From: Hyphomicrobiales bacterium
Lineage (GTDB): Bacteria; Pseudomonadota; Alphaproteobacteria; Rhizobiales; Rhizobiaceae
NCBI GenBank assembly: GCA_900472625.1
Contig: UCIT01000012.1
Coordinates: forward strand, 102,004 to 166,003
Direction: 5' to 3'
DNA: 64,000 bases
Shown: piece by piece, positions 27,625 through 35,915 of the stretch
Layout of the letters: every line of letters begins with the position of its first letter
Numbering within the stretch: the first letter of the stretch is position 1
Translations under genes and position numbers: made by a program
Notes under the pieces: generated by a model
Told to the model about the DNA's origin: nothing
Seen by the model: the letters and a program-made list of their open reading frames with translations, nothing else
Databases searched by the model: none

Positions 27625-27651
27625 CGGGTTGGCGGCGGTGCCGTCGAAACG

Positions 27652-28278
27652 CTACCTGATCGTCTCGTTCGGATAGACGCCCCACAGGTTCGTCTGCCTG
27701 ACGAAGCCTTCGAGATTGTGGCCTGTCACCTCGACCTTGCACCAGCTGCCGTCGCAACTGTCGATCGAAAGCCGCACGCGCGCGGCAAGCGAGGCCAGCG
27801 TTCTGGACGCGGTGCTCGGTTCGGCGCGGATCGCCACATGTGCGGCGATCCAGGGGCCGACGAGGGCGGTGCGGTTGCTCGACAGCAACGCCCGATGCAT
27901 CCAGCCAGAGACGCCGTCGCTGTCTCTCACCTGCCGCCAGTTGCCATATTCGGCGGTGATTTCGAACGGCAGGCCGGCAACACGGTAGATCCACTGGGTG
28001 CCGTAATCCAGCGACGGTCCGATGCGCATGCGGGCCTCGCGCGAGCGCAGCGAGACGAAGCGCGGGACCTTCAGGCCGGTCTCACGGCCTTTCGGGCCGC
28101 TCGATGTCTGCTCCGCCTGTGTCTCCGCCCGCTGCTGCAGATCGCTGGCGGCGATCTCCGGGCAGGCCAGCGCCAGCCCGATCGCACCGATGGCCAGCAT
28201 TCTCTTCCAGCCGCGGGCAAGCCGGCCAGACGCGAAGGACGCGCCCGTCTCGGCTGCGCGGCGTATGATGCGCGGCAT
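27652..28278 (-). CDS. Secreted SH3-domain protein
   Basis: 208 residues with a basic N-terminus and a hydrophobic signal segment (about residues 26-45). The mature part has two tandem bacterial SH3-like repeats: RIGPSLDYGTQWIYRVAGLPFEI...GVSGWMHRALLS and a second, AAHVAIRAEPSTASRTLASL...EGFVRQTNLWGVYP. This SH3 layout is common in rhizobial periplasmic proteins that may bind peptidoglycan. Its ATG at 28278 is two bases after the stop of the ialB-like gene, so they share a transcript. A GTG at 28290 is a less likely start. Confidence 0.8.
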   Translation of the reverse strand: MPRIIRRAAETGASFASGRLARGWKRMLAIGAIGLALACPEIAASDLQQRAETQAEQTSSGPKGRETGLKVPRFVSLRSREARMRIGPSLDYGTQWIYRVAGLPFEITAEYGNWRQVRDSDGVSGWMHRALLSSNRTALVGPWIAAHVAIRAEPSTASRTLASLAARVRLSIDSCDGSWCKVEVTGHNLEGFVRQTNLWGVYPNETIR

Positions 28279-28280
28279 CG

Positions 28281-28788
28281 TCAGTTGCACTGCGCCATGC
28301 GTTTGAGGGCGGCGCTGACGCCGTTCAGCGAGTAGGTGTAGGTGGTCGCTGTTCCGCGGCGCGAGACGGCGTCGACGGTCATGTCGCTGCCGCCGCGCAT
28401 GGTGTCGATCAGATCTGGTTCCTTTGTTTCCTCCAGAACCCAGGCGGAGGTGCCCTTGGTGAACATGGCGAACTCCTTGTCGCCGATCTGCACCTTGGCG
28501 CGCGATCCCGGCTTCAGCTCATAACCCATGATCGCCTGCGGCTCATAGTTGGTACCGCTGCCGGGGGGCGCGGCCGACGACGAAATAGTTGCGGCCATGG
28601 TCGACGGCGGCGGGCTGCATTGTCTTCGGCACTGTCAGGATATAGCACACCGTCTTGCCCGAGCGATCGTAGGAATAGACGCCCCAGTCGTTGAACTGCT
28701 TGACCATCGTCGGCTGCGCGTGGGCAGCCGATGCGGCGGCCAGAACGGCTGCAAGTGTGAAGGAGAGCGAAAGGGCTGGTGTGTTCAT
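28281..28788 (-). pseudogene. Invasion-associated locus B (IalB) family protein, frameshifted
   Basis: Two overlapping frames together make one IalB-family protein of about 168 residues. The first (from the ATG at 28788) has a signal peptide ending AHA, then FNDWGVYSYDRSGKTVCYIL and DHGRNYFVVGRAP. The second continues NYEPQAIMGYELKPGSRAKV, FAMFTKGTSAWV and SRRGTATTYTYSL, ending AQCN. The break lies at a run of six C (minus strand; 28563-28568). Removing one C joins RAP to GSGTNYEPQ exactly. It is either a sequencing error in a homopolymer, a real null allele, or a phase-variable tract. IalB proteins are periplasmic and linked to host-cell interaction in Bartonella. Confidence 0.85.
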
Positions 28789-28970
28789 GGGTCGTTTTCC
28801 CGCCGAAAGTATGGAGTGGGGCTGGCCTTGAGGCAGGCCGGCTGGAGCGAATGCGGCGCATTCAAAACCGGCAGGGTTACCGAGACCTTAACCGCGGGGG
28901 ACGGTTCACGGACGTGTTACCCGAAGACGGCAGGTTGTGAGAACTTGACGTCGCCGGCCTGTGGACAATG

Positions 28971-29002
28971 AAAAGCCGGCCGCGTTTCCGGGGCCGGCTT
29001 TT
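28971..29002. terminator. Bidirectional terminator downstream of yebC
   Basis: An AAAAGCCGGCC / GGCCGGCTTTT stem with A- and T-runs on both sides, ending 20 bp from the yebC stop codon. It can terminate yebC on the minus strand. Confidence 0.85.
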
Positions 29003-29022
29003 GCAAATAAGCGGATGGACGA

Positions 29023-29769
29023 TCAAGCCGAGAGCTTGGCCATCACTTCTTCCGAGACTTCGAAATTCGAGAACACGTTCTGGACGTCGTCGTCGTCTTC
29101 GAGGCTGTCGATCAGCTTCAACAACGACTGGGCGCGTTCCTCGTCGACTGGAATGTTGTTCTGGGCGCGCCAGACGGACTTGACGGTCTCGGCTTCGCCA
29201 AGCGTCGCTTCCAGCGCCTTGGAGACTTCGCCTAGGGATTCGAAGGCGCAGATGATGTAGTGGCCATCTTCGTCGCTGGTCACGTCGTCGGCGCCGGCGT
29301 CGATCGCCGCTTCCATCATCGTGTCGGCATCGCCGGCCGCAGGCTTGTAGGTGATCTCGCCGACGTGGTCGAAGGAGAAGGACACCGAGCCGGTTTCACC
29401 CAGCGCACCGCCGGCCTTGGTGAAGATCGAGCGGACGTTGGAGGCGGTGCGGTTGCGGTTGTCGGTCAGCGCTTCGACGATGATCGCCGTGCCGCCCGGA
29501 CCATAGCCCTCGTAGCGCACTTCATCGTAGTTCTCGCCATCGGCGCCGGCGGCCTTCTTGATGGCGCGGTCGATATTGTCCTTCGGCATCGACTGGGCCT
29601 TGGCGTTCTGGATCGCCAGGCGCAGGCGCGCGTTCATCGAAGGGTCGGGCAGACCGGCCTTGGCGGCAACGGTGATTTCGCGCGCCAGCTTCGAGAACAT
29701 TTTCGAGCGCACGGAATCCTGACGGCCCTTGCGATGCATGATGTTTTTAAACTGTGAATGGCCAGCCAT
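29023..29769 (-). CDS. yebC: YebC/PmpR-family transcription or translation factor
   Basis: 248-residue protein with the signature start [13 protein letters not shown], the three-domain YebC fold, and [17 protein letters not shown] near residue 25. YebC proteins bind DNA as regulators (PmpR) and some also help ribosomes through proline stretches. The ATG at 29769 starts the conserved motif; an upstream in-frame ATG at 29784 is unlikely. In related genomes yebC lies just upstream of ruvC; here about 8 kb of other genes intervene, though both remain on the minus strand. Confidence 0.95.
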   Translation of the reverse strand: MAGHSQFKNIMHRKGRQDSVRSKMFSKLAREITVAAKAGLPDPSMNARLRLAIQNAKAQSMPKDNIDRAIKKAAGADGENYDEVRYEGYGPGGTAIIVEALTDNRNRTASNVRSIFTKAGGALGETGSVSFSFDHVGEITYKPAAGDADTMMEAAIDAGADDVTSDEDGHYIICAFESLGEVSKALEATLGEAETVKSVWRAQNNIPVDEERAQSLLKLIDSLEDDDDVQNVFSNFEVSEEVMAKLSA

Positions 29770-29922
29770 GGCACCCCTGTTCACGTCTTATTGTTGGGAA
29801 TGGGCCGCCTTATAAGAGCGAAACGGGGCACGTTCAAGCGGAAAGCGGCGGTTGGCCGGCATGCAGGCGATGCTGCGCCGCGGCATTCGACGATGGCCAA
29901 GCCCTGTGACCAATCCTCGTGG

Positions 29923-30366
29923 TCAGTCGACCGTGTATGTCTTGCGGCTGGCGAAGAAGCCGTGGCCGTCCTTGCGGCGGCAGGTGAGGCCGCGCTCCTC
30001 GGATTGGCAGTTGAAGGGGCCGGCATGCCAGCGTTCGCCATAGTTCAACATGTTGACGTCGCTGCAGCAGCCGCTGTCGCCCTCCATTTCGAAAATGAAG
30101 GCCTTGCCGGCGGCTGAGAGGATCAACCTGACATGCTTCGGCTCGATCCGGTCGCATCCAAGCTCCGGACCGCCGTCATCGGGCGTGTAGATGGCGCTGC
30201 CGCCCTTGGGAATATAGATGCAGCCGATGTTCCTGGACGGGGTGACGAAGACGATCTGGCCATCCTCGTCGGGCATGAAGCTGCGATCGGCGGCCGGAGC
30301 CTGTGATGCAAATGCGAGCGATACCGCCATAGCACAGACGAGCGTGAGCAAGGTCGCAATCCGCAT
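29923..30366 (-). CDS. Small secreted protein, DUF6636-like
   Basis: 147 residues with a signal peptide (MRIATLLTLVCAMAVSLAFA, cleavage near residue 26). The mature domain has VFVTPSRNIGCIYIP, LGCDRIEP, SGCCSDVNMLNYGE and FNCQSEERGLTCRRKDGHGFFASRKTY. The six Cys residues suggest disulfides, and the TPSxNIxC plus C-terminal GLTCR...GHGFxxSR pattern resembles the DUF6636 family. Function unknown. The start is the ATG at 30366, after GGGGGATCAT; the longer frame upstream lacks a signal peptide at its start. Confidence 0.75.
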   Translation of the reverse strand: MRIATLLTLVCAMAVSLAFASQAPAADRSFMPDEDGQIVFVTPSRNIGCIYIPKGGSAIYTPDDGGPELGCDRIEPKHVRLILSAAGKAFIFEMEGDSGCCSDVNMLNYGERWHAGPFNCQSEERGLTCRRKDGHGFFASRKTYTVD

Positions 30367-30492
30367 GATGATCCCCCATTGGACGCTGGCGCGCTGAAAC
30401 GATGGAGAACGTAGCATCTGTCGGGGCCTTGGGGAACAAAGCCGTTGGGCTCACGTTTCAAACACGGACCACATGAAACGGAAGGAAGTGCT

Positions 30493-30996
30493 ATGGCTAG
30501 TTTCAACGAGGCGCGGGAACACCCGGCACGCCAGCTCTGGGATCAGGTGAACGATATTCATGCCGGCATGCTGGGGATCGACGGTCCCGACATGCACATG
30601 CAGCCGATGGCTCCTAACGCCGATCCGAAGACCAACACGATCTGGTTCTACACGAAATCGGACGCAGAGATCGTCCGTGCGATTAAGCCGGGCACCCGCG
30701 CGCACTTCTGTGTGGTCGGCAAGGATCACGACTACCACGCCTGCCTCGCCGGCAGGATCGAGGTTCGCCAGGACGCCGCCAAGATCGAGGAATACTGGAA
30801 CTCGGTGGTCGCCGCCTGGTATGAGCATGGCAAGAAGGATCCGAACCTGGTGATGCTGGCGCTCCACGTCGACGATGCTGACATCTGGGTGTCGACCGGC
30901 AGCAAGCTGAAATTCGGCTGGGAAATCGCCAAGGCCAATCTCGATGATGAGAAGATGCCTGACGTCGGCGTGCGGCAGCATCTGCAGTTCGCCTGA
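30493..30996 (+). CDS. Pyridoxamine 5'-phosphate oxidase-like (general stress) protein
   Basis: 167-residue split-barrel flavin-binding protein of the general stress protein 26 group. Characteristic pieces are the short N-terminal helix (ARQLWDQVNDIHAGMLGI), TNTIWFYTKSDAEIVRAI near residue 57, HFCVVGKDHDYHACLAGRIEV near residue 80 and EYWNSVVAAWYEHGKKDPNLVML near residue 103. Homologues bind FMN or FAD and respond to stress. The ribosome binding site is GGAAGG. It is followed by a strong terminator. Confidence 0.88.
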   Translation: MASFNEAREHPARQLWDQVNDIHAGMLGIDGPDMHMQPMAPNADPKTNTIWFYTKSDAEIVRAIKPGTRAHFCVVGKDHDYHACLAGRIEVRQDAAKIEEYWNSVVAAWYEHGKKDPNLVMLALHVDDADIWVSTGSKLKFGWEIAKANLDDEKMPDVGVRQHLQFA

Positions 30997-31026
30997 GGCG
31001 GAATTGCGTGGCGAGATTTACGAGAG

Positions 31027-31056
31027 GCCCGGCAGCGTTTCGCTGCCGGGCTTTTT
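31027..31056 (+). terminator. Rho-independent terminator after the stress protein gene
   Basis: A perfect 11-bp stem, GCCCGGCAGCG with CGCTGCCGGGC, TTT loop, followed by TTTTTT. Confidence 0.92.
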
Positions 31057-31097
31057 TGTGTCTGCTTCATTTGACGGGAGCGAAGCGCCGGCTTATC

Positions 31098-31110
31098 TTT
31101 GTATTACAAA
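31098..31110. promoter_or_regulatory. Palindromic operator of the ParDE-type TA module
   Basis: TTTGTATTACAAA is a perfect 13-bp palindrome 14 bp upstream of the antitoxin ATG, overlapping the likely -10 region. Ribbon-helix-helix antitoxins repress their own operons from such sites. Confidence 0.55.
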
Positions 31111-31124
31111 CGGAGGTGAAAACG

Positions 31125-31385
31125 ATGGCAGATCGAGAACTTTCAGATCCGATCACGATGCGCCTACCGGTCGATGTCCTGTTTGAAATCGAAGAAATTG
31201 CTGGTATCTGCAGCCGCAGCCGGAGCTGGGTCTTCGTGCGCGCGCTGAAATCTTACCTCGCCGCTGAAGGCCGAGAAATCATTGAGCTCGATCGGGCACG
31301 GAAAGACGTCGATGCGGGGCTTGGAAGCGATTTCGACGACGTGATCGATGAGGTCGACGCGATCGCCAAGGGCGCGGTTGCATGA
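31125..31385 (+). CDS. Ribbon-helix-helix antitoxin, ParD/CopG type
   Basis: 86 residues. A short beta strand (ITMRLPVDVLFEIEEIA) is followed by the two helices of a ribbon-helix-helix fold (SRSRSWVFVRALKSYLAAEG), then an acidic C-terminal tail that would bind the toxin. The ribosome binding site CGGAGG lies upstream of the ATG at 31125. It overlaps the RelE/ParE toxin gene by 4 bases (ATGA). Confidence 0.88.
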   Translation: MADRELSDPITMRLPVDVLFEIEEIAGICSRSRSWVFVRALKSYLAAEGREIIELDRARKDVDAGLGSDFDDVIDEVDAIAKGAVA

Positions 31386-31726
31386 AAGTCATTCTCTCGC
31401 CGAAGGCCAGAGAATACGTCACTTCAGAAGTGCGCTATCTGAAATCGAAAAGCACCAGCGCCGCTCAGGAGTTTTCCGATCATCTCAAGAGGCTGCGCAA
31501 GGAGCTTGGCCAGTTTCCGCAAATGGGTCGAACGACCGACGAGGTTCCGGTTCCAGATGTTCTGCGTTTCGTCATGGGCGCATACCTTGTCGACTACGAA
31601 GTGAGAACAGCAGCGATCGTGATCTTCTCGATCCGCCATGGTCGAGAGCGGCCGCCGGGTGTTTCTACTGATGATGATCTTGATCTAGAGGAACGCCGTT
31701 CCGAACCAGCTTCGGAGGGCGAGTGA
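31382..31726 (+). CDS. RelE/ParE superfamily toxin
   Basis: 114 residues. The core follows the ParE/RelE plan: a beta strand (MKVILSPKAREYVTSEVRYL), a helical hairpin (AAQEFSDHLKRLRKELGQFPQMGR), then beta strands ending VIFSIRHGRERPP, where IRHGRE is the ParE signature. It has an unusually long acidic C-terminal tail of about 18 residues after the conserved end. It would poison gyrase (ParE) or cleave mRNA (RelE); the IRHGRE motif and lack of a clear catalytic His/Arg set favour ParE. Translation is coupled to the antitoxin. Confidence 0.87.
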   Translation: MKVILSPKAREYVTSEVRYLKSKSTSAAQEFSDHLKRLRKELGQFPQMGRTTDEVPVPDVLRFVMGAYLVDYEVRTAAIVIFSIRHGRERPPGVSTDDDLDLEERRSEPASEGE

Positions 31727-31748
31727 CTCCGCCGTGCCGCCATCAGCC

Positions 31749-32597
31749 TCACTGCATCCCCTTCGCCACATAGATCTGCGGCTTCCTCGGCAATGTCCGC
31801 ATCGACACGCTGATGCTGTCGCTCGGCGCGTAGACGATGTCGAAGTCGGGACCGAACATCGACAGGAAGCTGGCGAGCGGTCGCGGCTGGTGCATCGGCA
31901 GGATCAGCGAGGAGCGCAGGCGCTTGATGATGCGGCTCATGCTGTCTGCCCCCATGGTCAGGCCGCCGTCAACCGGGACCATGACGATGTCGAGCCGGCC
32001 GATTTCGGTGTAGTGCGCGTCCGTCAGTTCGTAGTGAAGATGGCCGAGATGGCCGATGCACAGGCCGGCGACCTCGAAGATGAAGATGGAGTTTCCGTCT
32101 GCCTGCGGCGCGCCGTAGCCGCCGCGAATGTCCGTCGTGACGTTGCGGATGTAGGTGTCGCCGACGACCATGTCGATTTTGGCCTTCTCGCCCGGCACGT
32201 CGCTCCAGCCATGCAGCACGTATTTGATCGCCGGATCAGGCGCCAGCGTATAGTGCGAGGAGTGGGCGCGGTTCATCGTCGCCACCATCGGCATGCGTGG
32301 CGGCGTGTACCAGCCGCTGTAATCTGTGGCGATGCTGATGCCGCCGGGTGTTTCAAGCAGGAATGTCGAGTGGCCGATATAGGTGATGGTGACGGTTTCA
32401 TCTGCCATTGCGGCCGACATGATCGGCGCCGGGCCGGAGAAGCTGGCGAAGCTCGCCTTGGGGATCGCCTGAGCGATCGCCTGGCACTGGCTGACGTTGC
32501 GGCGCGCTTCCTGCGCCTCGGCCGTGCCTGACGTGAGCCAGACCGGCAGCAGGCCGGCCAGGGTTGTCAATGCGAAGACAAGAAAATGCAGCCTCAT
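31749..32597 (-). CDS. Secreted MBL-fold metallohydrolase, UlaG-like
   Basis: 282 residues with a signal peptide (cleavage after AEA near residue 27). The mature protein is a beta-lactamase-fold domain of the UlaG/L-ascorbate-6-phosphate-lactonase-like type: ITYIGHSTFLLETPGGISIATDY near residue 72, the reduced metal-binding segment NRAHSSHY near residue 109, and LCIGHLGHLHYEL near residue 178. The canonical HxHxDH motif is not intact, which is common in this sub-group. Export to the periplasm argues against the cytosolic UlaG reaction. The substrate is unknown. Confidence 0.82.
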   Translation of the reverse strand: MRLHFLVFALTTLAGLLPVWLTSGTAEAQEARRNVSQCQAIAQAIPKASFASFSGPAPIMSAAMADETVTITYIGHSTFLLETPGGISIATDYSGWYTPPRMPMVATMNRAHSSHYTLAPDPAIKYVLHGWSDVPGEKAKIDMVVGDTYIRNVTTDIRGGYGAPQADGNSIFIFEVAGLCIGHLGHLHYELTDAHYTEIGRLDIVMVPVDGGLTMGADSMSRIIKRLRSSLILPMHQPRPLASFLSMFGPDFDIVYAPSDSISVSMRTLPRKPQIYVAKGMQ

Positions 32598-32710
32598 GCC
32601 ACGTCCCCAGCGCTTTCACTGGAGGGAGGATGCGGCAAGGGTCACGGGCGGTCCAGATCAAATCCGGGCCGCCGTGCTCACTTTTCCGTCATGCGGATGT
32701 TCTGCCTAGC

Positions 32711-33535
32711 TTAACGCCAGAATTCCGGGATGGTTTCCGACAGCCGCGGGCCAAGCCGCAGCGGCGCGATCTTTTCTGCCAGTCCGGTCGCGTCCGAGAT
32801 CTCGACGCCGACGCCGCAGATGGTGGCGGGGCCGGTCGCGGCTTCCATCCGACCCTTCGGCATCTTGGAAATGAAGCGGTTGAGCGGCTCCTCCTTGTCC
32901 ATGCCGAGCGAACTGTCGTAGTCGCCGCACATGCCGGCATCGGAGAGATAGGCGGTGCCGCCGTTCAGGATCTGGTGGTCGGCGGTGGGCACATGCGTGT
33001 GGGTGCCGACGACGAAAGAGGCGCGGCCATCGACGAAATGGCCGAAGCACTGCTTCTCGCTGGTCGCTTCGGCATGGAAGTCGAAGACGATCGCGTCGGC
33101 CTGTTCCTTCAGCGGGCAGGCGTCGAGGATCGCTTCGGCCGATTTGAAGGGGTCGTCGAGCTCGGGGTGCATGAAGACGCGGCCCATGATGTTGGCCACC
33201 AGGATGCGGGCGCCGTTGCGGGCGTAGAACAGGCCGGAGCCGCGGCCGGGCGTGCCCTGCGGATAGTTGGCCGGGCGCAGGAACTGGTCATGGCGACCGG
33301 CGAAGGCGACGGCTTCCTTCTGGTCCCAGACGTGGTTGCCCGTGGTCACCACGTCGGCGCCGGCGTTGATGGTCTCGAGAAAGATGTCCTCGGTGATGCC
33401 GAAGCCGCCGGCGGCGTTCTCGCCGTTGACGACGACGAAGTCGAGTTTCAGGTCCGAAATCAGGCCGGGCAGGCGGTTCCAGACCGCGGTGCGTCCCGTC
33501 TTGCCGACCATGTCACCCAAAAAAAGCAGTCGCAT
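32711..33535 (-). CDS. YmdB-family (TIGR00282) metallophosphoesterase
   Basis: 274-residue binuclear metal phosphodiesterase. All family ligands are visible: Asp8 in LLFLGDMVG, Glu and Asn in VVNGENAAGG (about 39-40), Asn-His in TTGNHVWD (about 67-68), His in FDFHAEATSEK (about 150) and the two His in GTHTHVPTAD (about 175-177). The Bacillus and Deinococcus homologues hydrolyse 2',3'-cyclic nucleotides. It lies 2 bp after fau, a conserved pairing in alphaproteobacteria. The long frame upstream of 33535 overlaps fau and is not coding. Confidence 0.92.
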   Translation of the reverse strand: MRLLFLGDMVGKTGRTAVWNRLPGLISDLKLDFVVVNGENAAGGFGITEDIFLETINAGADVVTTGNHVWDQKEAVAFAGRHDQFLRPANYPQGTPGRGSGLFYARNGARILVANIMGRVFMHPELDDPFKSAEAILDACPLKEQADAIVFDFHAEATSEKQCFGHFVDGRASFVVGTHTHVPTADHQILNGGTAYLSDAGMCGDYDSSLGMDKEEPLNRFISKMPKGRMEAATGPATICGVGVEISDATGLAEKIAPLRLGPRLSETIPEFWR

Positions 33536-33537
33536 TG

Positions 33538-34125
33538 CTATCCAATCCAAGAGGCAAAAAAGCGCAGGCCGCTTTCTGTCAGGATGGCATCCAGGCTTAC
33601 ATCGTGCGGCTCGTCGGGCACATGTGCCACTTCCTGGCAGTCGAACGCAATGCCGATCAGCCACGGATGCATGCCTTTTTGCAGCAAACGGTCGATCGCG
33701 CGGTCGTAATGGCCGGCGCCGTAGCCGATCCGGTGGCCGCGTGCGTCGAAGGCGGAGAGGGGGACGAGCAGGATTTCGGGATCGACGACCGGCGCATCCG
33801 GCCCCGGGCCCGAGGTGCCGAAACCGGTATCGACCAGCGGCGCGCCGTCGACCAGTTCGCGAAAGACGATGGTCTGGCGGTCGAGAATGGCCGGGACGCA
33901 AAGCCGCGCGCCGCGCGCCTTGAGGCGATCCATCAGCGGCCGGGTATCGGCTTCGGAGCGGATCGGCAGAAAGCCGGAGATGATCGTGCCGGGTGAGAAG
34001 GCGATTGCCTCGCCGGCGTGCTCGGCCATGGCACGGCTCATCGCCGCCCTAAGGTCGGCGGGGATCGCGTCGCGCAGCGCCAGGCGCTCAGTGCGCAGTT
34101 GGGCTTTCAGGTCTTTCGAGCTCAT
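33538..34125 (-). CDS. fau: 5-Formyltetrahydrofolate cyclo-ligase
   Basis: 195-residue ATP-dependent enzyme converting 5-formyl-THF to 5,10-methenyl-THF. It has the N-terminal substrate helix (KAQLRTERLALRDAI), PLSAFDARGHRIGYGAGHYDR (the phosphate-binding signature, about 130-150) and a standard length. It is co-transcribed with the YmdB-family gene. In E. coli and many alphaproteobacteria this gene follows 6S RNA directly; here it is 29 kb away and on the opposite strand. Confidence 0.93.
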   Translation of the reverse strand: MSSKDLKAQLRTERLALRDAIPADLRAAMSRAMAEHAGEAIAFSPGTIISGFLPIRSEADTRPLMDRLKARGARLCVPAILDRQTIVFRELVDGAPLVDTGFGTSGPGPDAPVVDPEILLVPLSAFDARGHRIGYGAGHYDRAIDRLLQKGMHPWLIGIAFDCQEVAHVPDEPHDVSLDAILTESGLRFFASWIG

Positions 34126-34210
34126 GGCATCCGCTTTTTCGTCTGGTATCGGACCATAAAGCGGCCGGCGCGCATTGCAATGCGCCTATGCGGTGTATTG
34201 CCTGTCGCGA

Positions 34211-34960
34211 TCAGACGATAATGCTTGCAGGCGTCGATGCTGCCGATCGCTCGCCACCGAACGATGCGGCGTCGGTCGGCTCGCCGCCGTTTCCGGTGTT
34301 CTTGGCGCGCAGATCGCGCATCGCCTTGTCCATCACCTGCTTGATATCGCGCAGCAGCGACTTGAACTCTTCCATCGTCTTGCGATCTTCGGCCGAGATA
34401 CCGGACGAGGCGTTTTCGCCGTCTTCGGCGACGCTCCTGTACGCGTTGCGGGCAGACGTCGCGTCGTCGAGTTCGTCGGCCTGTCCGGTATCGTTGTCAT
34501 TGTTCGCGTCATCGGCCGATACGGCGGATGCAGCATCGGTCGCGCCGGTGTCGGCGGCGGACGTGTCTCCAGTCTCGGTGCCCGCAGTGGCGGTGCCTGC
34601 CGCGGCATCGACAGCGGTTGCCGCTGAGGCGGATCCGGCGCTGGCGGCGACGGCTGCGGCGAACTGGGTGGCGGCGGCGCTGACCTTGTGGGCGAGTTCG
34701 GCGGCAAGGCGGACGACGACCTCCGGCGGCATGCCGCCGCTTTTCAGCATCTCCAGTTCCTGCTTGGCTTCCTCGAGCTTGCGCGCCGCGCGCTCCTTGG
34801 CGACATCGGCAGAACTTCTCATGGTCTCGCGCAGCGTATCGAGCGCCTTCGTCTGGTTCTGCAGGATCGTCAACTGCACGCTCGATTTTGCCGACGTTGT
34901 CATCGACGACGTGCCTGCGCTGCCGAACATCGTCCAGGCTACTGCTGAGCCAACCTGCAT
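34211..34960 (-). CDS. Ala-rich, low-complexity hypothetical protein
   Basis: 249 residues with no signal peptide. Residues about 25-75 form a predicted coiled coil (LTILQNQTKALDTLRETMRSSADVAKE followed by ARKLEEAKQELEML). Residues about 90-165 are Ala/Thr/Asp/Gly-rich and likely disordered. Residues about 165-215 contain a second charged helix (EDRKTMEEFKSLLRDIKQVMDKAM). The ribosome binding site GGGGGAT lies just before the ATG. I do not recognise the family. It is similar in style, not sequence, to the protein at 56203-57102. Confidence 0.72.
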   Translation of the reverse strand: MQVGSAVAWTMFGSAGTSSMTTSAKSSVQLTILQNQTKALDTLRETMRSSADVAKERAARKLEEAKQELEMLKSGGMPPEVVVRLAAELAHKVSAAATQFAAAVAASAGSASAATAVDAAAGTATAGTETGDTSAADTGATDAASAVSADDANNDNDTGQADELDDATSARNAYRSVAEDGENASSGISAEDRKTMEEFKSLLRDIKQVMDKAMRDLRAKNTGNGGEPTDAASFGGERSAASTPASIIV

Positions 34961-35003
34961 ATCATCCCCCCGGATCGAGCATCATCCGGGCGAGCTCATG
35001 GCC

Positions 35004-35915
35004 TCAGGCTTGTGCCGACCTGTGCGGTGGCGCGCCATCGGTGGCCAGCGCGTGGATGGTCCGCTCGAACAGCGGCAGCCCGCCCGGCTGCCAGCCCAGC
35101 GCGCGGATCTTTTCCGTATCCATCGGCGTCAGCCGCGATTTGTCGGCGGTGGCGGGCAGCCGGTTGGCGCAGTCGTGCTCCCAGCGGATCGGCTCGAGAA
35201 TGTCCCAGGTGTCGAGCGTGAGGTCGGAGACGTTGAAGGTCTCGCCCGAGATGCGGCTGCTGTCAGCCTCGAGCATGATGCGCACCGCCTGGCCGACATC
35301 ACGGCCGTGCACTTCCGTGCCAGCACGCGCCGGGATCGGGCGGCCGGAAAGATAATCGCCGAACAGCTTGTCCCACTTGTTAGGGCGCAGGTCGCCGTAG
35401 ACGCCGGTCAGCCTCAGGCTGGCGGCCGCGAAACCGGGCGCAGCGAGATGGGCGAGGCTGCGTTCGGCGTCGAGCTTCACCTGGCCATAAAGCGTTTCCG
35501 GCTTTTCCGGCGTCGTCTCGCGCAATTCGGTGCCCGGCGGATGTTCGCCGTAGGCCGCGCGGCTTGAGATGAAGATGCAGCGGCGGGTGCCGGCACGCTT
35601 GGCGGCCTCGAACAGGCGCACGGTTCCGTCCAGATTGAGCCGCCGGAAGGTCTCGGGATCATCGCCTTCGCCGCCGCGATACTTGCCTGGCGCATGGTGG
35701 AAGGCGGCGTGGACGAAGAAGTAGGCGTCGTCGAAGGCTTCGATGTGGTCCTTGCCCGGATCCAGCGACAGCGGCGCGAAGTCAACCGCGCGCGAGAAGG
35801 CGCGGGGCAGCGGCGCGTGACGGCCGCCGATGATCACCGAATATCCGGCAGCAAGCAGTTCCTCGACGATATAGCGACCGACAAGTCCCGTTCCGCCCGA
35901 TACCAATACCTTCAT
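35004..35915 (-). CDS. sqdC: NAD-dependent epimerase/dehydratase, sulfolipid synthesis (SqdC)
   Basis: 303-residue extended-SDR protein. The NAD motif is GGTGLVG near residue 7, and the catalytic segment is SSRAAYGEHPPG with YGQVKLDAE (YxxxK) near residue 145. In Rhodobacter sphaeroides sqdC mutants accumulate sulfoquinovosyl-dihydroxyacetone, so SqdC is thought to act late in sulfoquinovosyl-diacylglycerol synthesis. It overlaps the GT8 gene by 4 bases (ATGA) and lies in the order sqdB-sqdD-sqdC known from Sinorhizobium meliloti. The identification rests mostly on this context. Confidence 0.82.
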   Translation of the reverse strand: MKVLVSGGTGLVGRYIVEELLAAGYSVIIGGRHAPLPRAFSRAVDFAPLSLDPGKDHIEAFDDAYFFVHAAFHHAPGKYRGGEGDDPETFRRLNLDGTVRLFEAAKRAGTRRCIFISSRAAYGEHPPGTELRETTPEKPETLYGQVKLDAERSLAHLAAPGFAAASLRLTGVYGDLRPNKWDKLFGDYLSGRPIPARAGTEVHGRDVGQAVRIMLEADSSRISGETFNVSDLTLDTWDILEPIRWEHDCANRLPATADKSRLTPMDTEKIRALGWQPGGLPLFERTIHALATDGAPPHRSAQA

